From: CAJCJE01 sp035948315
GTDB taxonomy: Bacteria > Actinomycetota > Actinomycetes > Mycobacteriales > Pseudonocardiaceae
DNA: 64,000 nt
NCBI GenBank assembly: GCA_035948315.1
Contig: DASZJG010000024.1
Span: 117,381 to 181,380, forward strand
Reading direction: 5' to 3'
Positions 26,289 through 33,678 of the stretch are shown here, piece by piece (the first letter of the stretch is position 1; the number at the start of each line of letters is the position of its first letter). Under the pieces are notes generated by a model. It did not search any database. It was not told the DNA's origin and worked only from the letters and a program-made list of their open reading frames with translations. The translations under genes were made by a program, and so were the position numbers.

Positions 26289-27116
26289 CTAGCCGCGCCC
26301 GCTGTCCACAAGGGACTGACACTGGCTCGGCGCTGGCGCGCTGATCGGTGCCGGCCCGAGCGCTCGCAGCACCAGGCCGGTGACCAGCGGGTCGGTGGGC
26401 AGTTGGGCGTGCGCGACCTGCTCGGCCGGACAGATCTGTTGCAGGGCAACGTTGATCGCGCCGGTCAGGCGGGCCGAGTCGGGCGGGGTGACGGTCTGGT
26501 CGTCCTCGCTCCACACCGACAGCCACGGCAGGTGCGCGGGCAGCGGTGTCGCGTCGAGCTGGCTGAGCAGGGCGCTCCCCGGCGCGAGTTGCTGGCAGGC
26601 CACCGGGCACGCGCCCGGCACCAGATTCGCGCCGATCGCGGCGATCGTGGCGCCGTGCAGCGGTGAGCCGAGCGTGACGACGCGCCGAGCCTCGTGCGCG
26701 CCACCGTCCTGCGCGACCCACAGCCGGGCGACCACCCCGCCCGCCGAATAGCCGACCACGTCGACCGAGGCCGCGCCCTTCGACAGTGCCGCGTGCACGG
26801 CGCTGTCGAGGGCGCGGACCTGGGTGTCGAGGTCGCCGGTGCCGTTGCCGGGCAACGTGAGCACCTGCGTTGCGCGGCCGGTCGCGCTGAGCCGCTCGGC
26901 CAGCGCGGTCAGCGAAGCGGTGTTGCCGCCGTAGCCGGGCACCAGGATCACCGGGCCCGGGTCGCTCTGGTCCGGATAGCCGCTCGGTGTGCCGGCGCCG
27001 CCTGCGGACAGTCGCACCGCGGTGAGCGCCGCCACGAGCACGCACACGCCGAGCACGGTCACCAGCAGCGCCCTGCGCCTGCTGCTCAGTCCGCGCCACC
27101 ATCCCGACTGGGCCAC
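26289..27116 (-). CDS. membrane-anchored or secreted lipase/esterase (alpha/beta hydrolase)
   Basis: A 275-residue lipase-like hydrolase. After a basic start, residues about 15-37 (ALLVTVLGVCVLVAALTAVRL) form a signal anchor. VILVPGYGGN is the oxyanion region, DVVGYSAGGVVARLWV contains the nucleophile serine (GYSAGG), and VTLGSPLHGATIAAIG resembles the class 2 lipase signature. WLSVWSEDDQTVTPPD supplies a probable catalytic aspartate. Several cysteines in the C-terminal part suggest disulfides and an extracytoplasmic location. The GTG at 27116 lies 17 bp after the SDR stop, so it is probably the last gene of a same-strand group that includes the sigma factor fusion. Confidence 0.82.
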   Translation of the reverse strand: MAQSGWWRGLSSRRRALLVTVLGVCVLVAALTAVRLSAGGAGTPSGYPDQSDPGPVILVPGYGGNTASLTALAERLSATGRATQVLTLPGNGTGDLDTQVRALDSAVHAALSKGAASVDVVGYSAGGVVARLWVAQDGGAHEARRVVTLGSPLHGATIAAIGANLVPGACPVACQQLAPGSALLSQLDATPLPAHLPWLSVWSEDDQTVTPPDSARLTGAINVALQQICPAEQVAHAQLPTDPLVTGLVLRALGPAPISAPAPSQCQSLVDSGRG

Positions 27117-27133
27117 CCAGCCATGATGCCCGC

Positions 27134-27922
27134 TCAGCTGGTGAACGTGGCGGTGGCGTTGAGCCAGGTGCCGGTGAGGGCGCCCGCCGCGTCCGAGGCG
27201 AGGAACACGGTCGCGTCGGCGATCTGGGCCAGGCTCGGCGAGCGGCGCAGCATCCGCATCTTGTCCAGTTGGTCGATGATGCCCTGGAAGGCGGCCTCGT
27301 TGCCGAGCGAGTCGTTCACCATGCCCAGCTTCTCCGGCGACAGCGTTTCCAGCACGCCGGCCGCCCAGATGCCGGCCACCCGGACGCCACGCGGGCCGAT
27401 CTCCTGGGCGAGGTTGCGCACGAGGATGTCGAGCGCGGCGTCGGCCGGGCCCGTGCTGCCCATCATCGGGCTGCCGTGCGCGGAACCGCTGTTCAACGCG
27501 ATGATCACGCCCGAACCCCGCTCGACCATGTGCCTGGCCGCGGCCTTCGCGGTGATGAAGTTTCCGCGAAGGCCGGTGTCGACCGCGCGCAGCAAGTCGT
27601 CCGCGCTCATGTCGATCAGCGGAACGCCCTGCACGTCGCCCCGGGTGATCAGGTTCAGCGAGATGTCCAGCCCGCCGGTCTCGGCGACCACGGTGGCCGC
27701 GTGCGCGGCTACGGCGTCCTCGTCGAGCGCGTCCAGCACCGCCGTGTCGGCCTTCCCACCTGCCGAGGTGATGGCGGCCGCCAGCGCGTCCAGGGTTTCC
27801 TTGGTGCGGCCGACCAGGAAGACGTGCGCGCCGGCCGCCGCGAACGCGGTCGTGATACCGGTGCCGAGGCCACCCGCCGCGCCGTAGACGATGGCGGTGC
27901 GGCCGTCGAGTGCCTTGCTCAT
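27134..27922 (-). CDS. atypical SDR-family protein lacking the YxxxK motif
   Basis: A 262-residue Rossmann-fold protein of the short-chain dehydrogenase family. The cofactor loop GAAGGLG (residues 14-20) is intact. The NNAG motif is replaced by LNLITRG, and the catalytic Tyr-x-x-x-Lys is replaced by T157-G-P-A-D161, although flanking residues (NSGSAHGS and AALDILVRNLAQEIGPRGVRV) align well with the family. It may bind NAD(P) without normal catalysis, or use other residues. It is encoded between the zinc-finger sigma factor fusion (57 bp upstream) and the lipase (17 bp downstream), all on one strand. Confidence 0.85.
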   Translation of the reverse strand: MSKALDGRTAIVYGAAGGLGTGITTAFAAAGAHVFLVGRTKETLDALAAAITSAGGKADTAVLDALDEDAVAAHAATVVAETGGLDISLNLITRGDVQGVPLIDMSADDLLRAVDTGLRGNFITAKAAARHMVERGSGVIIALNSGSAHGSPMMGSTGPADAALDILVRNLAQEIGPRGVRVAGIWAAGVLETLSPEKLGMVNDSLGNEAAFQGIIDQLDKMRMLRRSPSLAQIADATVFLASDAAGALTGTWLNATATFTS

Positions 27923-27979
27923 GATGTGCTCCAGTCGATCGGTGATATCCGTCGACGGTTGAGACGAAGCCTGCGCCGA

Positions 27980-29284
27980 TCACTCATCGGCGGAGAGCTT
28001 CAGCGGCAGCCCGAAGGCCGGCAGCACATGCGGCTCGAACGTGGTGATCTCCGCGATCAGCCCGTTCTCGATGCGCAGCACGTCCAACAGTTGCGCCCGG
28101 TAGACCGTTGTCCCTGGTCGTTGTACGTAACCTGCGACGGACGGCTGGCCGTTCGCGCTGGTAGGCAGGTGTCGCCAGCGGCCGAAGTACATCGGCGAGG
28201 CCGGATCGAAGGTGGGGCGGACGAAGTTGAGGATGGCGTCCCGGCCGACGAACCACATCGGGTTGGGCGGCATGGTCAGCTTCGCCTCGGCGCTGAGCAG
28301 GTCGGCCATCGCGTCCACGTCCATGGCGGCCGCCGCGGACATGTAGCGCTGGAGGATGTCGCGTTCGTCGGCGCTGGTCAGGGAGGGTCGGGTCCAGTCC
28401 GAGCGCTGGGCCGGGAGCCATTCGCGCAGGGCCGGGCGAGCGCGTTGCAGGGCGCTGTTCACCGAGGCCACGGTCATGTCCAACTGCCGCGCGGTGTCCG
28501 CGGCAGGCCAGCCGAGCACGTCGCGCATGATCAGCACCGCGCGCTGCCGGGGCGGCAGGTGCTGGATGGCGGCCAGGAACACCAGTTCCATGGTCTCCCG
28601 GCCGACCGACTCGGCCTCCGGGCTCGGCTCCGGATCGACGATCTCGGGCAGCATCTCGTCCGGATACGCCTGCAACCAGGGGATGCGCGCGGGCGGCTCG
28701 CCACCGTGCTCGAAGCCCGGAATACGCTCGTAGGTCTCGGGTACGCGACTGTGCCGGCGGAGAAAGTCCAGGCAGGCGTTGGTGGCTATGCGGTAGAGCC
28801 AGCCGCGGAACGTGGCGCGGCCCTCGAAGCTGTCCCGATGCCGCCAGGCACGCAGGAAGGTCTCCTGGACCAGATCTTCCGCGTCGTCGTAGGAAGCGAG
28901 CATCCGGTAGCAGTGCACGTGGAGTTCGCGCCGGTGCGGTTCGACCAGAGCGGCGAAACCCGATTCCGTCACGGTCTCCGCCGTGATGTTTTCGGCAGGC
29001 GCGGTTGTTGCCGCCGTGTAGGCGTCCTTGGCGATCCGGCGCAGCCTGCCGACCGACCCGGACAGCGCGGTGACGTCGGTGTAGAACGGCACCGGCTGCT
29101 CGGGCGCCAGGCCCTTGACCTTGCGTTCGATGTCCGCGATCAGCTCGGGCACCGGATCGGCCGGTGGCGCGGAGCGTTCGCGGTACGCCTTCTGGCGGCA
29201 GGCGGGAGAGCAGTACAGCGAACTCCGGCCCGGTCGGCCGGTCGGTCCGGCCAGCGGCTTGCCGCACGTTCGGCACTCGGCCAT
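27980..29284 (-). CDS. ECF sigma factor (SigG-like, SnoaL domain) fused to an N-terminal zinc finger
   Basis: A 434-residue fusion. Residues 1-35 form a short Cys4 zinc-finger-like module (C4-x2-C7 and C25-x3-C29, ending YCSPACRQKAYRER), followed by a 70-residue linker. From about residue 108 it is an ECF sigma factor: sigma2 with MLASYDDAEDLVQETFLRAW and RGWLYRIATNACLDFLRR, sigma4 with LPPRQRAVLIMRDVLGW, and a C-terminal SnoaL-like domain (residues about 305-430) typical of the SigG/ECF56-like group. An internal GTG at 28972 is about where ordinary family members start, so a shorter product is possible, but its ribosome site is poor. GAGGTGG precedes the ATG at 29284. Confidence 0.85.
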   Translation of the reverse strand: MAECRTCGKPLAGPTGRPGRSSLYCSPACRQKAYRERSAPPADPVPELIADIERKVKGLAPEQPVPFYTDVTALSGSVGRLRRIAKDAYTAATTAPAENITAETVTESGFAALVEPHRRELHVHCYRMLASYDDAEDLVQETFLRAWRHRDSFEGRATFRGWLYRIATNACLDFLRRHSRVPETYERIPGFEHGGEPPARIPWLQAYPDEMLPEIVDPEPSPEAESVGRETMELVFLAAIQHLPPRQRAVLIMRDVLGWPAADTARQLDMTVASVNSALQRARPALREWLPAQRSDWTRPSLTSADERDILQRYMSAAAAMDVDAMADLLSAEAKLTMPPNPMWFVGRDAILNFVRPTFDPASPMYFGRWRHLPTSANGQPSVAGYVQRPGTTVYRAQLLDVLRIENGLIAEITTFEPHVLPAFGLPLKLSADE

Positions 29285-29315
29285 GGCGCCACCTCATTCG
29301 TCACGCGTGATCGTG

Positions 29316-30251
29316 TTACGAATTTAGCCCGAGATCGATCGTCATGGCGTGGATCGCCGCGTCGACGCGCGCGTTCACGCTCGGGTCCGTCGGGTCGATG
29401 TGCCGGTCGAGCCGGACCCGCCAGACCAGTTGGTCGCTGTGCGGCCTGCGCCGCACGCTGACCGTGCCGACCTCGGTGGTCGTGGTGAGCAGCACCGTGG
29501 TCGCGATCAGGCTGTGCGCCACGTCGACCAGGTCCGCCGGATCGTCCAGCGGCACCGAATGCTTCTCCGTCCCGGACACCAGCAGCGCATTGTCCTGTGT
29601 GGACCATCGGACGTCGGCCACGTCCGCCCAGCCGATCCGTTGCCAGTCTTCGGGTTTGCCGTGATAGAGCGCATGACTGCTCAGCACCAACGCCGGCGCA
29701 CCGTCGTGGGCGGCGACGGTGACCACGCGTTCGCGCGGTTCGGTCAGGATCGAGGCGACCTCGCGTGCGGCCGCGCGAGCCGGCGCGCCCGCGATGCGCG
29801 TTCTGATCGCGTACACGATGGCGCTGACCAGGAACATCGCTGCCGCCAGCAGCAACCAGCGGCCCAGGTACAGAGCCTGGGTCTGGCCGGTTGCGGCCAG
29901 GTAGGTGGGACCGCCCTCCTGGATGATGCCAGGAAGGAAGAGCACAAAGGTGAATGCTACGCCGAGCGCCGGAATCCGGAGGTAATTCACAGTTGGCACT
30001 ACCGGCACGCCCTTGTGCGGCGCGCTCGGCACCAGTTTCAGCAGACCGTGCAGGGTTCGGTCGGCCAACGCGTAGAGCGGGAACAGGATCAGGTCGTGCG
30101 CGACAACGGCGGCCAGGAACCAGATGACCATACGCGGCAACAGCGGCGCGTTCACCACGTGCAGCGCGACATACCCGGTCAACGCGAAACAACCGAGCAG
30201 CGCGAGCAGGTGCAGCGGATGTGCGCCGTAGGCTCGGCTCAGCGACTTCAT
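29316..30251 (-). CDS. membrane protein with C-terminal PH-like domain
   Basis: A 311-residue protein with about four membrane segments (near residues 14-33, 40-62, 95-112 and 128-150) followed by a 150-residue soluble domain rich in short beta strands: VVTVAAHDGAPALVLSSHAL, WADVADVRWSTQDNALLV, WRVRLDRHIDPTDPSVN. The tail resembles the PH-like domains attached to bacterial membrane proteins. No catalytic motif is visible. It ends 31 bp before the zinc-finger sigma factor gene on the same strand, so it could be co-transcribed with it and affect its activity, but that is inference. It is divergent from the ABC ATPase at 30377. Confidence 0.78.
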   Translation of the reverse strand: MKSLSRAYGAHPLHLLALLGCFALTGYVALHVVNAPLLPRMVIWFLAAVVAHDLILFPLYALADRTLHGLLKLVPSAPHKGVPVVPTVNYLRIPALGVAFTFVLFLPGIIQEGGPTYLAATGQTQALYLGRWLLLAAAMFLVSAIVYAIRTRIAGAPARAAAREVASILTEPRERVVTVAAHDGAPALVLSSHALYHGKPEDWQRIGWADVADVRWSTQDNALLVSGTEKHSVPLDDPADLVDVAHSLIATTVLLTTTTEVGTVSVRRRPHSDQLVWRVRLDRHIDPTDPSVNARVDAAIHAMTIDLGLNS

Positions 30252-30363
30252 GTACCGTCCACATCAGATTGGCCGACAACGGACACGGCGGAGCGTAATC
30301 GCGATCCGGACCGAACCGGCCCACCAGCGGCGATGCGTCAGCAAGCCGTAAGGGTTCTGGCGG

Positions 30364-30377
30364 TAATCTCCCGGCCA
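30364..30377 (+). promoter_or_regulatory. leaderless promoter -10 element of the ABC ATPase gene
   Basis: TAATCT at 30364-30369 is followed by exactly 7 nt and the ATG at 30377, without a ribosome site. This is a textbook leaderless geometry. Confidence 0.6.
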
Positions 30378-31033
30378 TGGGGGAGACCAGTGCCCAGCGG
30401 ATCAGCCTCGCCGACCGAGTGATCGTCGAGCACGTCGGACTGCGCGCGGGCGACGTGTGGCTGTTCCGCGAACTCGACATGGACGTGCCCGGCGGCCGGT
30501 CGGTCGCGCTGACCGGGCCGAACGGGTCCGGCAAATCGACCCTGCTGCGCTGTCTGTACGGGATGCAGCCGCCGACCGAGGGCCGGATCACCGTGTTCGG
30601 CACCCAGCCCGACGAGCGGTCCGCCGAGTTCCGCCGGACCGTGTCCGTGCTGATGGACGACTCCGCGCTGTTCGAGGAGTTCAGCCCGCGCCAGCACCTC
30701 GACCTGCTGCTGCGGTCCTTCCCCGGCGCCACCCCCTCGGCCGACCCGGTCGCGGACTGGCTGGCGCCCGCCGGGCTCGACCATCGGGCCAACGTGCCGG
30801 CCGGCAGCCTGTCCGCGGGCCAGCGACGACGCCTGCTGCTACTCGGCTGTCTGGCCCGGCCACACCGGCTGCTGCTGCTCGACGAACCCGAGCGTGCGCT
30901 GGACACCGCCGGCCTCGACTGGCTGGCCGGCGTGATCCGCGAACGCGCCGCGGCGGGCGCGGCGGTCGTGCTGGCCAGCCACTCGGAACGGCTGATCGAC
31001 GCGTGCGCGGACGACGAGGTGAATCTCGGGTGA
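30377..31033 (+). CDS. ABC transporter ATP-binding protein (CcmA-like)
   Basis: A compact 218-residue ATPase. Walker A is GPNGSGKST, the signature is the variant SLSAGQRRRLLLL, Walker B is HRLLLLDEPERALD and the switch histidine is in VVLASHSERLID. The size and the LDEPERALD wording resemble CcmA-like exporter ATPases with an altered D-loop. Transcription is probably leaderless from TAATCT. Its stop overlaps the GTG start of the following polytopic membrane protein by 4 bp, so the two are made as a coupled pair and probably form one exporter. Confidence 0.9.
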   Translation: MGETSAQRISLADRVIVEHVGLRAGDVWLFRELDMDVPGGRSVALTGPNGSGKSTLLRCLYGMQPPTEGRITVFGTQPDERSAEFRRTVSVLMDDSALFEEFSPRQHLDLLLRSFPGATPSADPVADWLAPAGLDHRANVPAGSLSAGQRRRLLLLGCLARPHRLLLLDEPERALDTAGLDWLAGVIRERAAAGAAVVLASHSERLIDACADDEVNLG

Positions 31034-32367
31034 GTGCGGTGGTCACCAGGTTCGGCAAGTGGCTCTACCGGATCAGCGATGCGGTGCTGATCACCGTCGG
31101 CCTCGCGGCGTTGGCCAGTTCGCCCTTCTACCACCTGCCCGAGGTGCGCGCGCACCTGATCGGCGCGGCCTCGGCGCCGCCGTTCGCCGCGTTCGCGGTC
31201 CTGTGCCTCGGGCTCGGTCTCGCGCTGCGTTCGTTGCTGCGCCGCGATTTCGTCTGGCAGGACCCGGCCAAACTGACGTGGTCGGACGGAACGGACGGCC
31301 GGATCGGCACGATCGGCAGACGACTGTGGGTGGGCTGGGCGCTGCGCTTGGTGCTCGTCGCCTATGTGACCGCGGGTGGTGCGGCGCTGTTCGCCGGTTC
31401 GCTGGACTGGATCCGGGCCGGCCTCGCGCTGTTCGCCTCGGTCGCCGCGCTGGCCGTGGTCGCCGCGCGCCGAACGGCCTCGGTGCGCGCTCGCTGGGCC
31501 GAGCAGATCCTGAGCCTGGTCCTCCCGCTGATCGGCAGCCTGCTCGCCGTCCGGGTGGTCCCGTCGTCCTGGCTGTGGGGCGTTGCCGTCATCGCCGCCG
31601 TGGGCGCGCTCGGCCTGCTGATCGGTTCCGGTCGGCCGCTGCGGCCCGCCGTGGCCACCCGGGCGGTGCGTGGCGAACTGGTCGAGCAATACAAGGACCG
31701 GTTGGTGCGGCGGATGTCCGTCGCCTTCCTCGATCTGCTCGCGCTGCTGCCCGCGCCGAGGGCGCTGACCTGGTCGCGGCTGTTCGCCGGGCCTGCCATC
31801 GTGCTGCGGTTCGTGCTCGGCGGCGTGCTCGCCCGGCGCGCCGCGCTGCTGCTCACCCTGCTGCTGGTCTGGGCCGTCGCCGTGGTGCACCTGGTGTTTC
31901 CGTTGCTGAGTACGGCATGGCTGGTCGGCGTCGCAGGCTACTTCGCCGGGCTGCCCTTCGCCACGGTGCTCGCCAAGCTGCACCAGCAGCCCGGGTTGCG
32001 CCGCTGGCTCGGCTGCACCGACCTGGAACTGCGCATCACGACGGCAGCCCTGGTCGTGGTGGTGATGGCGGCGTGGGTCGCGCTGGTCATCGCGTTCGGC
32101 GTGCCGGCCACGACGACGGTACTGATCGCCGCACTGCTCGCGGCGGCAGCGGTGATCCGCACCGCGACCCGGCCCGCCGTCGACTACAGCGATGTGGGCG
32201 CCACGGTCACCCCCGACGGCAACCTGGTGCCGTTCGGTCTGGTCGTGCAGTTGGCGCGCGGGCCAGAGGTGCTGATCATCGGCCTGCTCGTCGCCAACAG
32301 CGGCTTCGAGCCGGGCCTGAAAACCGTGCTCTGCCTTGGCATCGCCGCCTTCGGCATGATCCGCTGA
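31030..32367 (+). CDS. polytopic membrane protein, partner of the upstream ABC ATPase
   Basis: A 445-residue membrane protein with roughly ten or more predicted segments: a pair near residues 17-65, two near 105-145, more near 160-200, then a long hydrophobic run from about 285 to 445 (for example AALLLTLLLVWAVAVVHLVF and TAALVVVVMAAWVALVIAFG). No known transporter signature is obvious. Its GTG overlaps the ATPase stop by 4 bp (GTGA), the main reason to see it as that ATPase's permease. Substrate and direction unknown. Confidence 0.8.
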   Translation: MSAVVTRFGKWLYRISDAVLITVGLAALASSPFYHLPEVRAHLIGAASAPPFAAFAVLCLGLGLALRSLLRRDFVWQDPAKLTWSDGTDGRIGTIGRRLWVGWALRLVLVAYVTAGGAALFAGSLDWIRAGLALFASVAALAVVAARRTASVRARWAEQILSLVLPLIGSLLAVRVVPSSWLWGVAVIAAVGALGLLIGSGRPLRPAVATRAVRGELVEQYKDRLVRRMSVAFLDLLALLPAPRALTWSRLFAGPAIVLRFVLGGVLARRAALLLTLLLVWAVAVVHLVFPLLSTAWLVGVAGYFAGLPFATVLAKLHQQPGLRRWLGCTDLELRITTAALVVVVMAAWVALVIAFGVPATTTVLIAALLAAAAVIRTATRPAVDYSDVGATVTPDGNLVPFGLVVQLARGPEVLIIGLLVANSGFEPGLKTVLCLGIAAFGMIR

Positions 32368-32389
32368 TCAGTACAACGGCGTGAAGATG

Positions 32390-32410
32390 CCGCGAAACGC
32401 CGGTTCGCGG
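32390..32410. terminator. short stem-loop between convergent genes
   Basis: CCGCGAA and TTCGCGG form a perfect 7-bp stem with a 7-nt loop between the convergent membrane protein and RidA genes. There is no clear T tract directly after it, so it is only a weak terminator candidate. Confidence 0.35.
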
Positions 32411-32432
32411 TCCGGTCATCGTATTCCTTTCC

Positions 32433-32915
32433 TCAGACGGAAATCTCCACCTCCGCCTCGATCTCCACCGGAAGGTCGAATGGAAGCGCGGCCATGCCGA
32501 CCGCCGACCGCGCGTGCGCGCCGGCCTCCGGACCCCACAGCCGCAGGATCAGCTCGGAGAAGCCGTTGATCACCAACGGCGTCGCGGTGAACCCGGGTGC
32601 GGTGTTGACCATGCCGAACACCCGCAGCCACGCGGTGACCCGGTCCAGATCGCCGAGCGCGGCGCGCAGGCTGGCCAGCATCGCCAAACCGGTCAGTTCC
32701 GCGGCCCGCTTCGCCTGCTCGGGTGTCACGTCCGCGCCGACCTTGCCGAGCGGACCCGCGATCGAGCCGTCCTGGTTGACCGGTCCGTGACCGGACACGA
32801 ACGCGCGGCTGCCGCGCACGCGGACGAACGGAAACGGCAGCTCGACACCTGGCGGCGGCGTCAGCGGCGCGGGCAGAACCAGACCGAGATCGGCAAGGGC
32901 GCGTTCGATGTGCAT
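32433..32915 (-). CDS. RidA (YjgF/YER057c/UK114) family protein
   Basis: A 160-residue Rid-family protein. RidA hydrolyses reactive enamines and imines from amino-acid metabolism; this longer form (FVRVRGSRAFVSGHGPVNQDGS, then VTAWLRVFGMVNTAPGFTATPLVINGFSELI split across the fold) is nearer the Rid6/Rid7-like groups that often lack the key catalytic arginine. Here HARSAVGMAALPFDLPVEIEAEVEI carries Arg in the usual place, so deaminase activity is possible. It is divergent from the ribonucleotide reductase operon, 763 bp away. Confidence 0.88.
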   Translation of the reverse strand: MHIERALADLGLVLPAPLTPPPGVELPFPFVRVRGSRAFVSGHGPVNQDGSIAGPLGKVGADVTPEQAKRAAELTGLAMLASLRAALGDLDRVTAWLRVFGMVNTAPGFTATPLVINGFSELILRLWGPEAGAHARSAVGMAALPFDLPVEIEAEVEISV

Positions 32916-32963
32916 GCGCCCTGTCTATCAGTGGCGCCGTCTGTCAGTGGTGAATCAAGCTGC

Positions 32964-33028
32964 CGAGACAGGTGATCGTCTGTGACGGCCTGTCCCCTCT
33001 GCGGGCCGTCACAGTGATCACCGTCTCG
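32964..33028. repeat. long imperfect palindrome, 24 paired bases
   Basis: Three matched blocks, CGAGAC/GTCTCG, GGTGATC/GATCACC and CTGTGACGGCC/GGCCGTCACAG, nest around a 13-nt loop (32991-33003), separated only by 1-2 nt bulges. The structure lies between the divergent ridA and nrdA genes, where no transcript is expected to end. It may end an unseen small transcript or be a dispersed palindromic element. Confidence 0.8.
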
Positions 33029-33274
33029 CAAGGGACAGCCTGCTCGGCCACACGAAGCACTTTCTTGATTTTCGCTTGAATCCGCAGGTCAGAGAGGATT
33101 CAGCGGGGGAAGTGACCGGCTGCGGCGGCCTCGAACGCGCGCAGGGCAGCCGAGTGGAACATCAGAAGGCCAGCAAACTAGCGGGACACGCGTCCCGTCA
33201 ACGGTCCACTCGGGCGGGATCGATTCAGTGCTCATCCGATCGCGCGAGCGTTTGCGGTCCGACCCGCGACACGC
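33029..33274. other. gene-free stretch upstream of the nrd control region
   Basis: No convincing coding sequence is visible. A 6-bp stem CGGGAC/GTCCCG near 33182-33197 and a TTTCTTGATTTTCGC AT-rich patch near 33061 are the only features I see. Confidence 0.5.
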
Positions 33275-33290
33275 CTACTACATGTAGTCC
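33275..33290. promoter_or_regulatory. NrdR box 1
   Basis: CTACTACATGTAGTCC contains the perfect 12-bp palindrome ACTACATGTAGT (33277-33288) and matches the core of the NrdR-box consensus acaCwAtATaTwGtgt. NrdR is the ATP/dATP-sensing repressor of ribonucleotide reductase genes. Confidence 0.75.
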
Positions 33291-33305
33291 GTGATCGGTG
33301 ATCGA

Positions 33306-33321
33306 TGCCCATGTATTGTGT
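33306..33321. promoter_or_regulatory. NrdR box 2
   Basis: TGCCCATGTATTGTGT matches the second half of the NrdR-box consensus very well (ATTGTGT). It begins exactly 31 bp after box 1, the three-turn spacing known for paired NrdR boxes, which supports both sites. Confidence 0.75.
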
Positions 33322-33339
33322 TCCGCAGCTGGTTCGGCC

Positions 33340-33525
33340 GATCTGCCAGATCGGTCGTCGCAAGAGGGAACTCGGTGCGAAACCGAGACTGCCCCGCAGC
33401 GGTGAACGGGAACGACCGCCGTCAGGACGCACTGGGCTCGACGGGGCCTGGGAAGCGACGGCCAGTAGGACGTCGGCGCGGGCCATGCGCCGACGGTGTC
33501 CGTGAGTCCGAAGACCTGCCAGCCC
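33340..33525 (+). promoter_or_regulatory. cobalamin (adenosylcobalamin) riboswitch
   Basis: All main class I/II cobalamin-aptamer landmarks appear in order: AGAGGGAACTCGGTGCGAAACC, CTGCCCCGCAGCGGTGAACG, the B12-box-type GGGAAGCGACGGCCAGTAGG, and CCGTGAGTCCGAAGACCTGCC. It lies about 150 nt upstream of nrdA. In Streptomyces the B12-independent class Ia nrdABS operon is repressed by adenosylcobalamin through such a riboswitch, so that the B12-dependent class II enzyme is used when cobalamin is available; the same role is inferred here. The exact 5' limit is approximate. Confidence 0.92.
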
Positions 33526-33678
33526 GTCCGCGATCTCGTGCGGATGTCCGCGCCCCGAGGGAGGGCGGGAGGACGACGCGACAACGGCACCCGTCCCGGG
33601 AGCGGCCTGCGGTGTTCGCGCGCGCCTTCCTGCCTTCTCTCACCGGCGGACTTCCGCGAATCTCACGGGGAGAGAGCT
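33526..33678 (+). promoter_or_regulatory. riboswitch expression platform and nrdA leader
   Basis: The 150-nt leader between aptamer and nrdA contains TCTCTC at 33636-33641, which can pair with GAGAGA at 33670-33675 inside the nrdA ribosome site GGGGAGAGAG. This suggests control at translation initiation by hiding the ribosome site. No U-rich terminator is seen. Inferred from sequence only. Confidence 0.5.

Noticed and set aside
33076..33294. 72-codon plus-strand frame upstream of the NrdR boxes
   Set aside because: It runs through NrdR box 1, has no convincing ribosome site and no protein-like pattern.
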